From Muscardinus avellanarius (taxonomy: Eukaryota; Chordata; Mammalia; Rodentia; Gliridae), in the NCBI GenBank assembly GCA_963383645.1, contig OY726559.1, forward strand, positions 109,576,235 to 109,640,234: a stretch of 64,000 nucleotides of DNA, read 5' to 3'. The notes below the pieces were generated by a model. The model had not been told where the DNA came from. It did not search any database and saw nothing but the letters and a program-made list of their open reading frames with translations. The position numbers and the translations under genes were made by a program. Of the stretch, positions 45,965 through 57,841 are shown one piece after another (within the stretch, counting starts at the first letter, position 1; each line of letters starts with the position of its first letter).

Positions 45965-46625
45965 ACCCCAAACATCATTTATATGAAGATTTCAAAATGG
46001 CTGTGGTGGTACACAGCTGCAATCCTGGTACTTAGAAGACTGAGAAGGAAGGATTTCAGGTTTTAGGTCAGTCTTAGCAACTTACCAAGACCTTGTTTCA
46101 AAATAACAAATAATAGTCACGCTTGTAATCCCCGTGCTTGGGAGGTGGAGACAGGAGGATCGCACAGGTTTGAAGCCAGCCTCGCTGGCTTAAGAGACCC
46201 TTAAAAAAATAAGTTTGGGAGTATAGCCTGGAAGTAGAAGGGTTCCATCCCAAGTACCACCAAATAAATAAATAAATAAATAAATAAACAAACAAAATAA
46301 CAAATAATAATAAAATATAAATTAAATAACAATAAAACCAGGCAAAAGCCGGGTATGGTGGCACATGTTTGTAATGCCAGTACTTGAGAGGCTGAGACAG
46401 GAGGACTGCAGGTTCCCGGACAGCCGCAGCAAGTAATGAGACTCTCACCAACCTACTGAGACCCTCTTTCAAAATAAAGAATAAAAAAATGGGGCTGGGG
46501 GTGTAACTCAGAGGTAGAATGCTCCTGGATTCAATCCTCAGTACTAGAGAAAAAATAAATAAAACAGGACTGGGGGTGTGGATCAGAGGTAAACCACACG
46601 TGGATTCAATCCCCAGTACCTAAAT
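45405..46625 (+). repeat. SINE cluster with an AT-rich palindromic tract
   Basis: Plus dimers at 45405-45608 and 45632-45805. A (TA)n/(TTA)n tract at 45844-45963 begins with a perfect palindrome. Then plus copies at 46000-46110, 46110-46262 (variant) and 46345-46550, and an ID arm at 46567-46625. The segment 46640-47185 is unique. Confidence 0.82.
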
Positions 46626-47184
46626 AAAGAAATGAATACAGAATTATTTTGGGGTCCCGTAAGGGCGGATGCAGAAGCTATAGGGAAGGAGCTCTCGAGG
46701 TAAATCACTGCGGTAAGGGCAGTTAAGGAGAAGGGGTAGCATGAGGAGGGAAAGATATTTTATGATTTTTTGAAGTAGTCCCTCAGCCCCGGTTTCACCG
46801 GAGGTCCTGTGTGTTGCGGAGTTTAGGGTGAAGGTCCATCTACACCCATCTTACTTATTTAATTTTTATTAGGGCTGGCTTTATGTGTCTTCCTCTTCTG
46901 AGGCTGCCGGGTCTTTCACACCACATCAGCTGCGAGGCTGACTGCCTCTCACAGCCTTGGGCTCCCTGGGGCCACCTGCACAAACACATATGCTTCTCAG
47001 ATCATGGAAAATGTGTTCTAAGTGCTTATTTTTGACCGAGAAAGTGCCACTCTGACGCCCAGGCTGCTGCCTGGGCTGTTCTCCTCTGTGGTTTCTGCAT
47101 GGGGGAACAGTCCTGCAGCCCCTCCCTCTGTCTCTAAGTAGGCCTTCCTCCTCCCATTTCTGATAGTCTGTCTCAGAATAACCC

Positions 47185-47883
47185 TACTGGGGCCGGTGTT
47201 GCGACACACGCCTGTAAACCTAGTACTTGGGAGGCTGACATAGGAGGATCCCAGGTTCAAGGACAGCCTCAATAACTTAGTGAGACCGTCACCAACTTAG
47301 TGAGACCCTGTTTCAAAACAGAAAATAAAAGAGGGCTGGGAGTATAGCTTGGAGGTAGAAGTCCCTGGGTTTCATCCCTAGCACCAAAGAAAAGAATAGC
47401 CAAGAGAATGGTAGCCTGTGGTTCTCACAAGGCTGCAGGGACGCAGAGAGATGCTGTAGCGTCTACCTTGCCCCGATTCCCTGGTCTCCTCGGGTTTCTC
47501 CAGCTACTGGGTGCCTCCTGTCTCCAGTTTCCTCAGGATCAGTGCCTGCACTTGGGCTGTTAGCCTGAGCCTGGGGCTTCCTGCTGGGGCCCTTGGAAAT
47601 GGCTTTTCTTTTTTCCTTAACTCTCTCCCAGGGGCCTCTTCTAGCCTGGTACTCAGATTTCCACTGTATACCATGCTCCAGAAACAGGGAGCTCAGACAG
47701 GAGTGTACAGGAAAACGTGTGCAGATGTTTTCAGAGCCTACCAGGGACCAGTCTATACCTGCTTTGGCGATACTGCCAATGTTTCCCCCTGGGTCTTGCT
47801 ACATTCTAGTTACTAAGAACACATAGGAATAAGGCAGCCAGATTCACACCATCCATTCCCTACAGTTTGTTGTTGCTCTTATT

Positions 47884-47930
<47 letters not shown>

Positions 47931-48242
47931 TGGTACTGGGGGATGAACCCTGAACCCAAGGGCATTTTACTTCTGAGCTAAATCCCAAGCTCTTTTTAAT
48001 TATTTTATTTGATTTATTTTTTTTAATTTTTTTTTTTTTTGCAAGTCTGGGGATGGAATCCAGGGACACTCGACCTCCGAGTTACACCCCCAGTCCTATT
48101 TCTTAGTCCTTCTTTTGAAACAGGGTCTCACTGAGTTGCAAAGGGCCTCACTAAGTAGCTGAAGCTGTGTGCAAACCGTGATCTTCCTGTCTCAGCCTCC
48201 CAAATGCTGGGATTACAAGCATGCGCCACCACGCCCGGCTCC
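47185..48242. repeat. SINEs and (GT)n upstream of FCRLA
   Basis: A plus dimer at 47185-47390, a GT microsatellite at 47885-47928, an antisense ID arm at 47932-47995 and an antisense dimer at 48040-48242. The segment 47391-47880 is unique. Confidence 0.83.
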
Positions 48243-48506
48243 CTGGTGGTCTTTTTCAAGACTTTCTCACCTCCATTCACCAGCGAGATGATGCTTTTAC
48301 CTTCGCCTCTGCTGAGCCCACCAAAGCCAGTTGAGGATCACCCAGGCGGCACCACTCAGCTCTTGGAGGGCATTCTCCAATGGCTGAGAGCGCTCTCACT
48401 TCACTCACAGCCCAGGATGGTCAGCGCCAACCTGGCTGAATCCGAAGGCCAAAAGCCAATCGCAAACTTGACAACAGGTGCGTGCAGAGGAGACAGTTAA
48501 GTTGAC

Positions 48507-48517
48507 TTCCCTTTTTC
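48507..48517 (-). promoter_or_regulatory. ETS-IRF composite (IECS-like) site upstream of FCRLA
   Basis: On the minus strand it reads GAAAAAGGGAA, matching GAAANN(C/G)GGAA, the composite element bound by PU.1 with IRF4/IRF8. It lies 70 bp before the FCRLA ATG. FCRLA is known as a B-cell, germinal-centre gene. Use of this site is inferred. Confidence 0.4.
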
Positions 48518-48586
48518 TAATTTGAGAGGTTTCATGTTGAAGAAAATCAGAGAGTTGGGGTTGCAGGAGACCCAAATGCAGTCACC

Positions 48587-48665
48587 ATGAAGCTGGGCTG
48601 TGTACTCATGGCCTGGGGCCTCTGCGTTTCCCCCAGTATTCTCTGGGCAGTCCAGGCATTTCCAG
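48587..48665 (+). CDS. FCRLA: FCRLA exon 1 (start and signal peptide)
   Basis: 26 codons plus one base, beginning at a caccATGa start and ending before gtgagt. The leader aligns along its length with human FCRLA. Confidence 0.92.
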
Positions 48666-50285
48666 GTGAGTAAGATGTTTGATTGTTGCAAGGGAATGCG
48701 CTCTGCCTGGCTCTGGGAAGATCCCAAAGAAAGAAGCCGGGACTAACTGGAGTCTCCAGACTGTCTCGGCGGAGTAAGAAGGCCGTGGATAAGAGGGTGG
48801 GTGTGTGGGATCCTGTGGCTTTTCAGAATATAAGAATCTCTCAGCCAGGAGTGGTGGGCACGCTTGTAATCCCAGCATTTGGGAGGCTGAGACAGGAGGA
48901 TAGCGGTTCACAGACAGCCTCAGCTACTTAGTGAGGCCCTTTGCAACTCAGTGAGACCCTGTTTCAAATAAAGAATAAAAACTAGGGCTGGGGGTGTAGC
49001 TCAGAGGTAGAAAGCCCCTGGGTTCCATCCCCAGTACCACACACACACACACACAAAACAAAACAGGGTCTCCCTAGGCTGTTGAGGCTGGCTTCAAGCC
49101 TGTGATCCTCCTATTTCAGCCTCCCAAGTACCAGGATTACAGGTGTGTGCCACCACACCCAGCTCATCTCCACCTCTTCCAATTTCTCTCCTCCTCCTCC
49201 TCCTCCTCCTCCTCCTCCTCCTCCTCCTCCTCCTCCTCGTCTTCTTCTTCTTCTTCTTCTTCTTCTTCTTCTTCTTCTTCTTCTTCTTCTTCTTCTTCTT
49301 CTTCTTCTTTTCTTCTTCTACTTCTTCTTTCTTCTTCTTCTCCTTCTTCTTCTTCTTCCCTTTCCTTTCCTTTCCTTTCCTTTCCGTGATGCTGAGGATT
49401 GAACTCAGGGGCATTCTACCTCAGAACTACATCCTCAGCCTTATTTTATTCTTTTTATTTAGAAATGAGGTCACAAAGCCAGGTGTGATGGTGCACGCTT
49501 GTAATCCCAGTACTTGGGAGGCTGAGGCAGGAGGACCGGGGTTCGCAGCCAGCTTCAGCTACTTAGTGAGGCCCTCAATAACTTAGTGAGACCCCATTTC
49601 AAAATTTAAAATAAAAGAATAGGGTCAGGGGTGCAGCTCGGAGGGAGAATGCCCCTGGGTTGACTCTCCAGTTTTGAAAAAAAGAGAGGGGCTGAGTCCA
49701 GCTATGTGACAGCGGAGGACTGAGAAGAAGGAGTGGATGGCAGCTGAGAGGGGAAACAGAGAACGCCTGGTGGGCTGTGCCAGGAGCCGGGACGTGGGGT
49801 GGCCTCCCGAGGAGAAGCCGCAGCTGCAGAGAAGGTGTGTGCAGCCCGGGGAGTGCGGAGGATAGTGGCACAAGGGATAAAGAAGAGCAGGCTCCTCTGA
49901 GAGGCCCCGGGCTGGAGGGCGGCAGGGACCCTGGGGGCGAGAAGCCATCACAGAGATGGCAGAACCAGCATGCACCCTGCGTGGTCAGTCCTGGGTTCCG
50001 AGATGGCTGAGGGGATGAGGTGGGACATCTAGAACTCTAAGCTTCAACTCGAGGCAGAGAGTGGTTCTGAAGTTACCCGAAGAGTCTGCGAGTGGGAGTC
50101 GGGGAGAGGAGAGGACAGAGAAAGGACTCTAGGGAGGATGCTGGGGGCTCAGAGCCTTATCGCAGCTTCGAGGCCAGATGCAGCAACTTAGCATGGCCCT
50201 GTGGGACTTAGACTGTTTCCAAGTAAATAAAATAGGGCTGGGGTGTAGTTGGAGGTAGAATGCCCCTGGGTTCCATCCCCAGTAC

Positions 50286-50334
<49 letters not shown>

Positions 50335-50390
50335 TAGGGCTGGGGTGTAGTTGGAGGTAGAATGCCCCCGGGTTCCATCCCCAGTACCAC

Positions 50391-50433
<43 letters not shown>

Positions 50434-50488
50434 TAGGGCTGGGTGTAGTTGGAGGTAGAATGCCCCCGGGTTCCATCCCCAGTACCAC

Positions 50489-50540
<52 letters not shown>

Positions 50541-50595
50541 TAGGGCTGGGTGTAGTTGGAGGTAGAATGCCCCCGGGTTCCATCCCCAGTACCAC

Positions 50596-50641
<46 letters not shown>

Positions 50642-50696
50642 TAGGGCTGGGTGTAGTTGGAGGTAGAATGCCCCCGGGTTCCATCCCCAGTACCAC

Positions 50697-50739
<43 letters not shown>

Positions 50740-53700
50740 TAGGGCTGGGTGTAGTTGGAGGTAGAATGCCCCCGGGTTCCATCCCCAGTACCACATAATA
50801 ATAATAATTAATAATAATAATAATAATTAATAATAATAATATAGGGCTGGGTGTAGTTGGAGGTAGAATGCCCCCGGGTTCCATCCCCAGTACCACATAA
50901 TAATAATAATAATTAATAATAATAAAATAGGGCTGGGGTGTAGTTGGAGGTAGAATGCCCCCGGGTTCCATCCCCAGTACCAAAAGCAAAGGTAAACAAG
51001 TAAGAGGAGGAGAAGAGAGCAGCTGGGGCTGCAAGCTCTGGAGGCAGCATGCTCAGGCTGGGGCCAAGTGGATGCGGGGAGGAGAGGATTTGGAGGAGCG
51101 CCTTGAGGGCCCGCCGAGGGCCCGAGTGGACCACATCCGCCAGTGAAGGACAGACTGGAGCCTTTGGAGCTCAGACATGCCTGACTCACTTGACTCTTTA
51201 CTCGCCTTTTAAACTTTGGGTGTGCCGGGCGTGGTGGCGCACGCTTGTAATCCCCGCGCTTGGGAGGCTGAGACAGGAGGATCGCGCAGGTTCAAAGCCA
51301 GCCTCAGCTACTCAGTGAGGCTCTCAGCAACTTAGTGAGACCCTGTTTCCAAACAAAATATAAAACAGATCTGGGAGTGTAGCCCGGAGGTAGAAAAGCT
51401 CCTGGGTTCCACCCCCAATACCACACACACACACACACAAAAACTTTGGGTGTGTTTACTTGTCTAAGCTAGGCCTGCTTCTGCAAAATGTATAAAAGGA
51501 GGGCGAGGTCACATACCTAGACATTTGTGGAGAGGAAATAACGTGACGTGAGAACGTGCCAGCCGTGTGTGGTGGGCTCCAGTGTCTGTCTTTCCCTCTG
51601 GACCTACCGTCCACTCTGGGTCCCGCTGCCCACAGCCGGTGGCCATGCCGGTGAGTCTCACACTCTCATTCTCTAAGCCACAGTCCCCTCCCCAAGAGCT
51701 CGTGGGCACCAGGGAAGCAAGGTCAAGCCCATTTCTCTGGGGGCCCAGAGCATCTCTTGGAAAGAAAGCGCTGGTACCTTCCTTCCTCACCCTATCGAGG
51801 ACGACCCTCCAGGGAGAGGGGCCCATGGGAGGGTGACTCCCTGTTTTCTTTCTCTCAGCTGCAACGGCCCTTCCTGGCTCTCCCGGGACCATGCCCTCTT
51901 CTGACGCCAGTTGGGAGACTGCGAGATGCCCAGGGATGGTCAGCACCAAGGAGAGCGGCTGCCACTCAGAGGCCGACCAGGAGGCCGACCAGACTGGCCC
52001 CGAGGAAGCTGGCTTCCAATTCAAGGGCTACACCTTCAGCGAGCCTTTCCACTTGATCGTGTCCTATGGTGAGGTCCCAGGAAGACCTGGCCAGCGCCCT
52101 GGACCCTCCTTTTAAAAAGCTCCACTTCAGCCGGGTGTGGTGGCGCATGCTTGTAATCCCTGCACTTGGGAGGTGGAGACAGGAGGATCGCGCTGGTTTG
52201 AAGCCAGCCGCTCTGGCTTAAGAGACCCTGTTTAAAAAAAAAATATATATATATATATATATTAGACCCTGTTTAAAATATATATATATATGTTAGGTCT
52301 GGGAGTGTAGCCCGGAAGTAGAAGGGTTTCCAGGAACCCCAGTACCATCAAAAAATAAAAATTAAAAAATTAAAAAGCTCCACTTCAGCGGAGTGTAGGG
52401 GCTCACGCTTGTAATCCCAGCATTCAGGAGGCTGAGACAGGAGGATCGTGGTTCATGGCCAGCCTCAGCTACTTAGTGAGGCCCTTTGCAACTCAGTGAG
52501 ACCCTATTTTAGAATGAAGAATAACGCTGGGTTCTGGGCAGGGGTCGCGCGCGGCGCACAAAAGCCGGGGCCTGGGTCGCGGGACCCTGGGCCCCGGGCC
52601 GAACTGCGCGTAGCACGCCAGACCCCTGGAGAAACCAGGCCCAGTAAGACGCTGGGTTCTGGGCGGGGTCGCGGGCGGGGCACGCCTAATGGGGCCCGGG
52701 TCGCGGGACTCTGGGCCCCTGCCGAACTGCGCGTAGCACGCCAGACCCCTGGAGAAACCGGACCCAGTAAGACGCTGGGTTCTGGGCGGGGGTCGCGGGC
52801 TGGGCACGCCAGATGGGGCCCGGGTCGCGGGACTCTGGGCCCCTGCCGAACTGCGCGTAGCACGCCAGACCCCTGGAGAAACCAGACCCAGTAAGACGCT
52901 GGGTTCTGGGCAGGGGTCGCGGGCTGGGCACGCCAGATGGGGCCCGGGTCGCGGGACTCTGGGCCCCAGGCCGAACTGCGAGTAGCACGCCAGACCCCTG
53001 GAGAAACAAGGCCCAGTAAGACGCTGGGTTCTGGGCGGGGGTCTAGCACAGGGCACGCCAGCTGGGGCCCGGATCGCGGGACTCTGGGTCCCGGCCGAAC
53101 TGCGAGTAGCACGCCAGACCCCTGGAGAAACCGGGCCCAGAACAGAAAAAGATAAAGAAAAATATCGGAGAGGTGGTAAGAAAGCCGTTATGGATGCCAG
53201 GACACTGGAGATGCAGACAAAACTTATCTAAATGCACTGGAACTTATGGAAAAATTCGCCGTGAAAGAGGACTGCTATTTCTCTATATTGTTAAGAATCT
53301 CAGACATCACATATAAGGAGAGAGTTTAGCGGAGACCAAGGAGAAATGCGGTGTTGAAAGAGTTCTTCGCAATGGTGGTAGAGACTTGTATTCAGGAGAA
53401 GCAGAAACCGGATCTTACCAACTTTATTTTTTTGGAGAAATTACACCAAATGTCGAATGCTACCATCACGCATGCTTAGGAACACTGGACAACATTCAGA
53501 GTGGAAAAAGAGCCTGGGAAGGATTTGAAACGGTGGAGGCAGTGGCAATGCCAGTGGCCAATATTCGGGGGAGGCAGAGATCTGATACATTACAACTGGA
53601 ACCTTTGAAATACTAACCACAGAGACAGTGATCGGAACCTGCTGAGGGGTTAGGCGGGCGCCGGGGCCAGTGGCCGACATCGGAGCTTGCTGTGAGGCAG

Positions 53701-56700
53701 GGCCACTACTGAGGCCTCCGTGGCGGGATTGTAACCTGCAGAGGGGTTAGACCGATGCTGGGGCCAGCGAGGCCGGCATTGGAGCCTGCCATGATGCAAG
53801 GCTTGTGCTAGGGCCTCCGAGGTCGGGTCCGGAACATGCTGAGGGGTTAGGCCGATGCTGGGGTCAGCGAGGCCGGCATCGGAGCCTGCCGTGAGGCAAG
53901 GCCAGTGTTGGGGCCCCCGAGGATGGGACCGGAGCCTGCTGAGGGGTTAGGCCGGTGCTGGGGCCAGCGAGGCTGGCATCAGAGCCTGCCATGAGGCAAG
54001 GCCGGTACTTGGGCCTCCGAGGCCAGGATAAGAGCCTGCCGAGGGGTTAGGCCGGTGCTGGGGCCTCCGAGGCCAGGATAAGAGCCTGCTGAGGGGTTAG
54101 GCCGGTGCTGGGGCCAGCGAGGCCGGCATCGGAGCCTGCCTTGAGGCATGACCAGTGCTGGGGCCTCCGAGGCCGGGATCGGAGCCTGCCGAGGGGTTAG
54201 GCCGCTGCTGGGGCCAGCGAGGCCGGCATCGGAGCCTGCCTTGTGGCAAGGCCGGTACTGGGGCCTCTGAGGCCGGGATCGGAGCCTGCCGAGGGGTTAG
54301 GCCGCTGCTGGGGCCAGTGAGGCCGGCATCGGAGCCTGCCGTGAGGCAAGGCCGGTACTGGGGCCTCCGAGGCCAGGATAAGAGCCTGCTGAGGGGTTAG
54401 GCCGGTGCTGGGGCCAGCGAGGCCGGCATCGGAGCCTGCCTTGAGGCAAGGCCGGTACTGGGGCCTCGAGGCCAGGATAAGAGCCTGCCGAGGGGTTAGG
54501 CCGGTGCTGGGGCCAGCGAGGCCGGCATCGGAGCCTGCCGTGAGGCACGGCCGGTACTGGGGCCTCCGAGGCCAGGATAAGAGCTTGCCGAGGGGTTAGG
54601 CCGGTGCTGGGGCCAACGAGGCCGGCAGCAGAGCCTGCCGTGAGGCATGACCAGTGCTGGGGCCTCCGAGGCCGGGATCGGAGCATGCCGAGGGGTTAGG
54701 CCGGTGCTGGGGCCAGCGAGGCCGGCATCGGAGCCTGCCGTGAAGCAAGGCCGGTACTGGGGCCTCCGAGGCCAGGATAAGAGCCTGCCAAGGGGCTAGG
54801 CCGGTGCTGGGGCCAGCGAGGCCGGCATCGGAGCCTGCCTTGAGGCATGACCAGTGCTGGGGCCTCCGAGGCTGGGATCGGAGCCTGCCGAGGGGTTAGG
54901 CCGCTGCTGGGGCCAGCGAGGCCGGCATCGGAGCCTGCCGTGAGGCAAGGCCGGTACTGGGGCCTCCGAGGCCTGGATAAGAGCCTGCCGAGGGGTTAGG
55001 CCAGTGCTGGGGCCAGTGAGGCCGGCATCGGAGCCTGCCTTGAGGCAAGGCCGGTACTGGGGCCTCTAGGCCAGGATAAGAGCCTGCTGAGGGGTTAGGC
55101 CGGTGCTGGGGCCAGCGAGGCTGGCATCGGAGCCTGCCGTGAGGCAAGGCCGGTACTGGGGCCTCCGAGGCCAGGATAAGAGCTTGCCGAGGGGTTAGGC
55201 CGGTGCTGGGGCCAACGAGGCCGGCAGCGGAGCCTGCCGTGAGGCATGACCAGTGCTGGGGCCTCCGAGGCCGGGATCGGAGCATGCCGAGGGGTTAGGC
55301 CGGTGCTGGGGCCAGCGAGGCCGGCATCGGAGCCTGCCGTGAGGCAAGGCCGGTACTGGGGCCTCCGAGGCCAGGATAAGAGCCTGCCAAGGGGCTAGGC
55401 CGGTGCTGGGGCCAGCGAGGCCGGCATCGGAGCCTGCCTTGAGGCATGACCAGTGCTGGGGCATCCGAGGCTGGGATCGGAGCATGCCGAGGGGTTAGGC
55501 CGGTGCTGGGGCCAGCGAGGCCGGCATCGGAGCCTGCCGTGAGGCAAGGCCGGTACTGGGGCCTCCGAGGCCAGGATAAGAGCCTGCCAAGGGGCTAGGC
55601 CGGTGCTGGGGCCAGCGAGGCCGGCATCGGAGCCTGCCGTGAGGCAAGGCCGGTACTGGGGCCTCCGAGGCCAGGACAAGAGCCTGCCGAGGGGTTAGGC
55701 CGGTGCTGGGGCCAGCGAGGCCGGCATCGGAGCCTGCCGTGAGGCAAGGCCAGTACTGGGGCCTCCGAGGCCAGGATAAGAGCTTGCCGAGGGGTTAGGC
55801 CGGTGCTGGGGCCAACGAGGCCAGCATCGGAGCCTGCCGTGAGGCATGACCAGTGCTGGGGCCTCCGAGGCCGGGATCGGAGCATGCCGAGGGGTTAGGC
55901 CGGTGCTGGGGCCAGCGAGGTCGGCATCGGAGCCTGCCGTGAGGCAAGGCCAGTACTGGGGCCTCCGAGGCCAGGATAAGAGCCTGCCAAGGGGTTAGGC
56001 CGGTGCTGGGGCCAGCGAGGCCGGCATCGGAGCCTGCCTTGAGGCAAGGCCGGTACTGGGGCCTCGAGGCCAGGATAAGAGCCTGCCGAGGGGTTAGGTC
56101 GGTGCTGGGGCCAGCGAGGCCGGCATCGGAGCCTGCCGTGAGGCAAGGCCGGTACTGGGGCCTCCGAGGCCAGGATAAGAGCTTGCCGAGGGGTTAGGCC
56201 GGTGCTGGGGCCAACGAGGCCGGCAGCGGAGCCTGCCGTGAGGCATGACCAGTGCTGGGGCCTCCGAGGCCGGGATCGGAGCATGCCGAGGGGTTAGGCC
56301 GGTGCTGGGGCCAGCGAGGCCAGCATCGGAGCCTGCCTTGAGGCAAGGCCGGTACTGGGGCCTCCGAGGCCAGGACAAGAGCCTGCCGAGGGGTTAGGCC
56401 GGTGCTGGGGCCAGCGAGGCCGGCATCGGAGCCTGCCGTGAGGCAAGGCCAGTACTGGGGCCTCCGAGGCCAGGATAAGAGCCTGCCAAGGGGTTAGGCC
56501 GGTGCTGGGGCCAGCGAGGCCGGCATCGGAGCCTTCCTTGAGGCATGACCAGTGCTGGGGCCTCCGAGGCCGGGATCGGAGCCTGCCGAGGGGTTAGGCC
56601 GCTGCTGGGGCCAGCGAGGCCGGCATCGGAGCCTGCCTTGAGGCAAGGCCGGTACTGGGGCCTCCGAGGCCAGGATAAGAGCTTGCCGAGGGGTTAGGCC

Positions 56701-57803
56701 GGTGCTGGGGCCAACGAGGCTGGCATCGGAGCCTGCCGTGAGGCATGACCAGTGCTGGGGCCTCCGAGGCCGTGATCGGAGCATGCCGAGGGGTTAGGCC
56801 GGTGCTGGGGCCAGCGAGGCCGGCATCGGAGCCTGCCGTGAGGCAAGGCCAGTACTGGGGCCTCCGAGGCCAGGATAAGAGCCTGCCAAGGGGTTAGGCC
56901 GGTGCTGGGGCCAGCGAGGCCGGCATCGGAGCCTGCCTTGAGGCATGACCAGTGCTGGGGCCTCCGAGGCTGGGATCGGAGCCTGCCGAGGGGTTAGGCC
57001 GCTGCTGGGGCCAGCGAGGCCGGCATCGGAGCCTGCCGTGAGGCAAGGCCGGTACTGGGGCCTCTGAGGCCAGTTTAAGAGCCTGTCAAGGGGTTAGGCC
57101 GGTGCTGGGGCCAGTGAGGCCGGCATCGGAGCCTGCCGTGAGGCATTACCAGTGTTGGGGCCTCCGAGGCCGGGATTGGAATCCTGCCAAGGGGTTAGAC
57201 CGGTGCAGGGGCCAATGGCCAGCATCGGAGCCTGGCGTGAGGCAAGTTCACTCCTGCGGCCTCCAAGGTTGGGACCAAAGCCAGCTTAGGGGTTTGACCG
57301 GTTCAGGGGCCAGCGAGACCAGAACTGGGTCCTCCCATGAGGCAAGGCCGCTGCGTGAGCCAGCGAGGTCTGGATCAGTCCACTGAGTAGCCAGGCCACT
57401 ACTGGGACCATCAAGAGTGGGATTGGTACTTGCAACGCAGCATGCACAGAGAAATATCGCAGAAAATATAAATCAGACGCTTCTCTTAATCAGCAATAAC
57501 TAGGAGGAAAAGGGCAACAGGAAGAGGTTGAGCTATAGAAAGGGCCCTATAGTGAAGCAACTAATGTGATCAATCAGAGGGTATGTAATACTGGAGGACG
57601 GAGCCTCTTTAAAATGCAGGAGGTACATAAACAAATATATCAAAGTAAATCACCAAAGAAGTGTGGGATGGAGGGAGGGGGAGGGAATGGGACGGTGGCT
57701 GGAGGAGGGCTAATTGGATGATGTGTGCTTGTATATCCTCTCAAGTCTTGTACTCCAATGTGATTGATATATGACTACAATGCACCAATTTAAAAAATAA
57801 ATT

Positions 57804-57841
<38 letters not shown>

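Larger units (their letters stand above)
52525..57838 (+). mobile_element. Composite non-LTR retroposon with VNTR (SVA-like architecture)
   Basis: A 5.3-kb insertion in FCRLA intron 3, in the sense orientation. In order: five GC-rich repeats of about 124 bp (52525-53140); a unique 0.5-kb spacer (53141-53629); a 100-bp CpG-rich VNTR of about 38 units (53630-57440); a unique 3' region with a purine-rich tract (57663-57712); AATAAA at 57796-57801; and a poly(A) of about 30 nt. AGAATGAAGAATAA occurs at 52511-52524 and again at 57839-57852, a perfect target-site duplication next to TTTT, as expected for L1 endonuclease. It has no long ORF, so mobilisation in trans by L1 is inferred. The family is not recognised. 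Confidence 0.85.

Noticed and set aside
49094..49590. Serine-, lysine- or phenylalanine-rich frames over the CTC/CTT tract.
   Set aside because: Low-complexity translation of repeats plus SINE.
52493..53112. Minus-strand frames of about 200 codons across the 124-bp monomers.
   Set aside because: They span tandem GC-rich repeats and SINE sequence, and no known domain appears.
53630..57440. Repeated long minus-strand reading frames (about 95-129 codons) and a CRISPR-like regular spacing in the 100-bp array.
   Set aside because: The frames recur because the units are nearly identical and lack stops by base composition. The period of 100 shifts frame each unit. There are no variable spacers, and the context is a mammalian intron.
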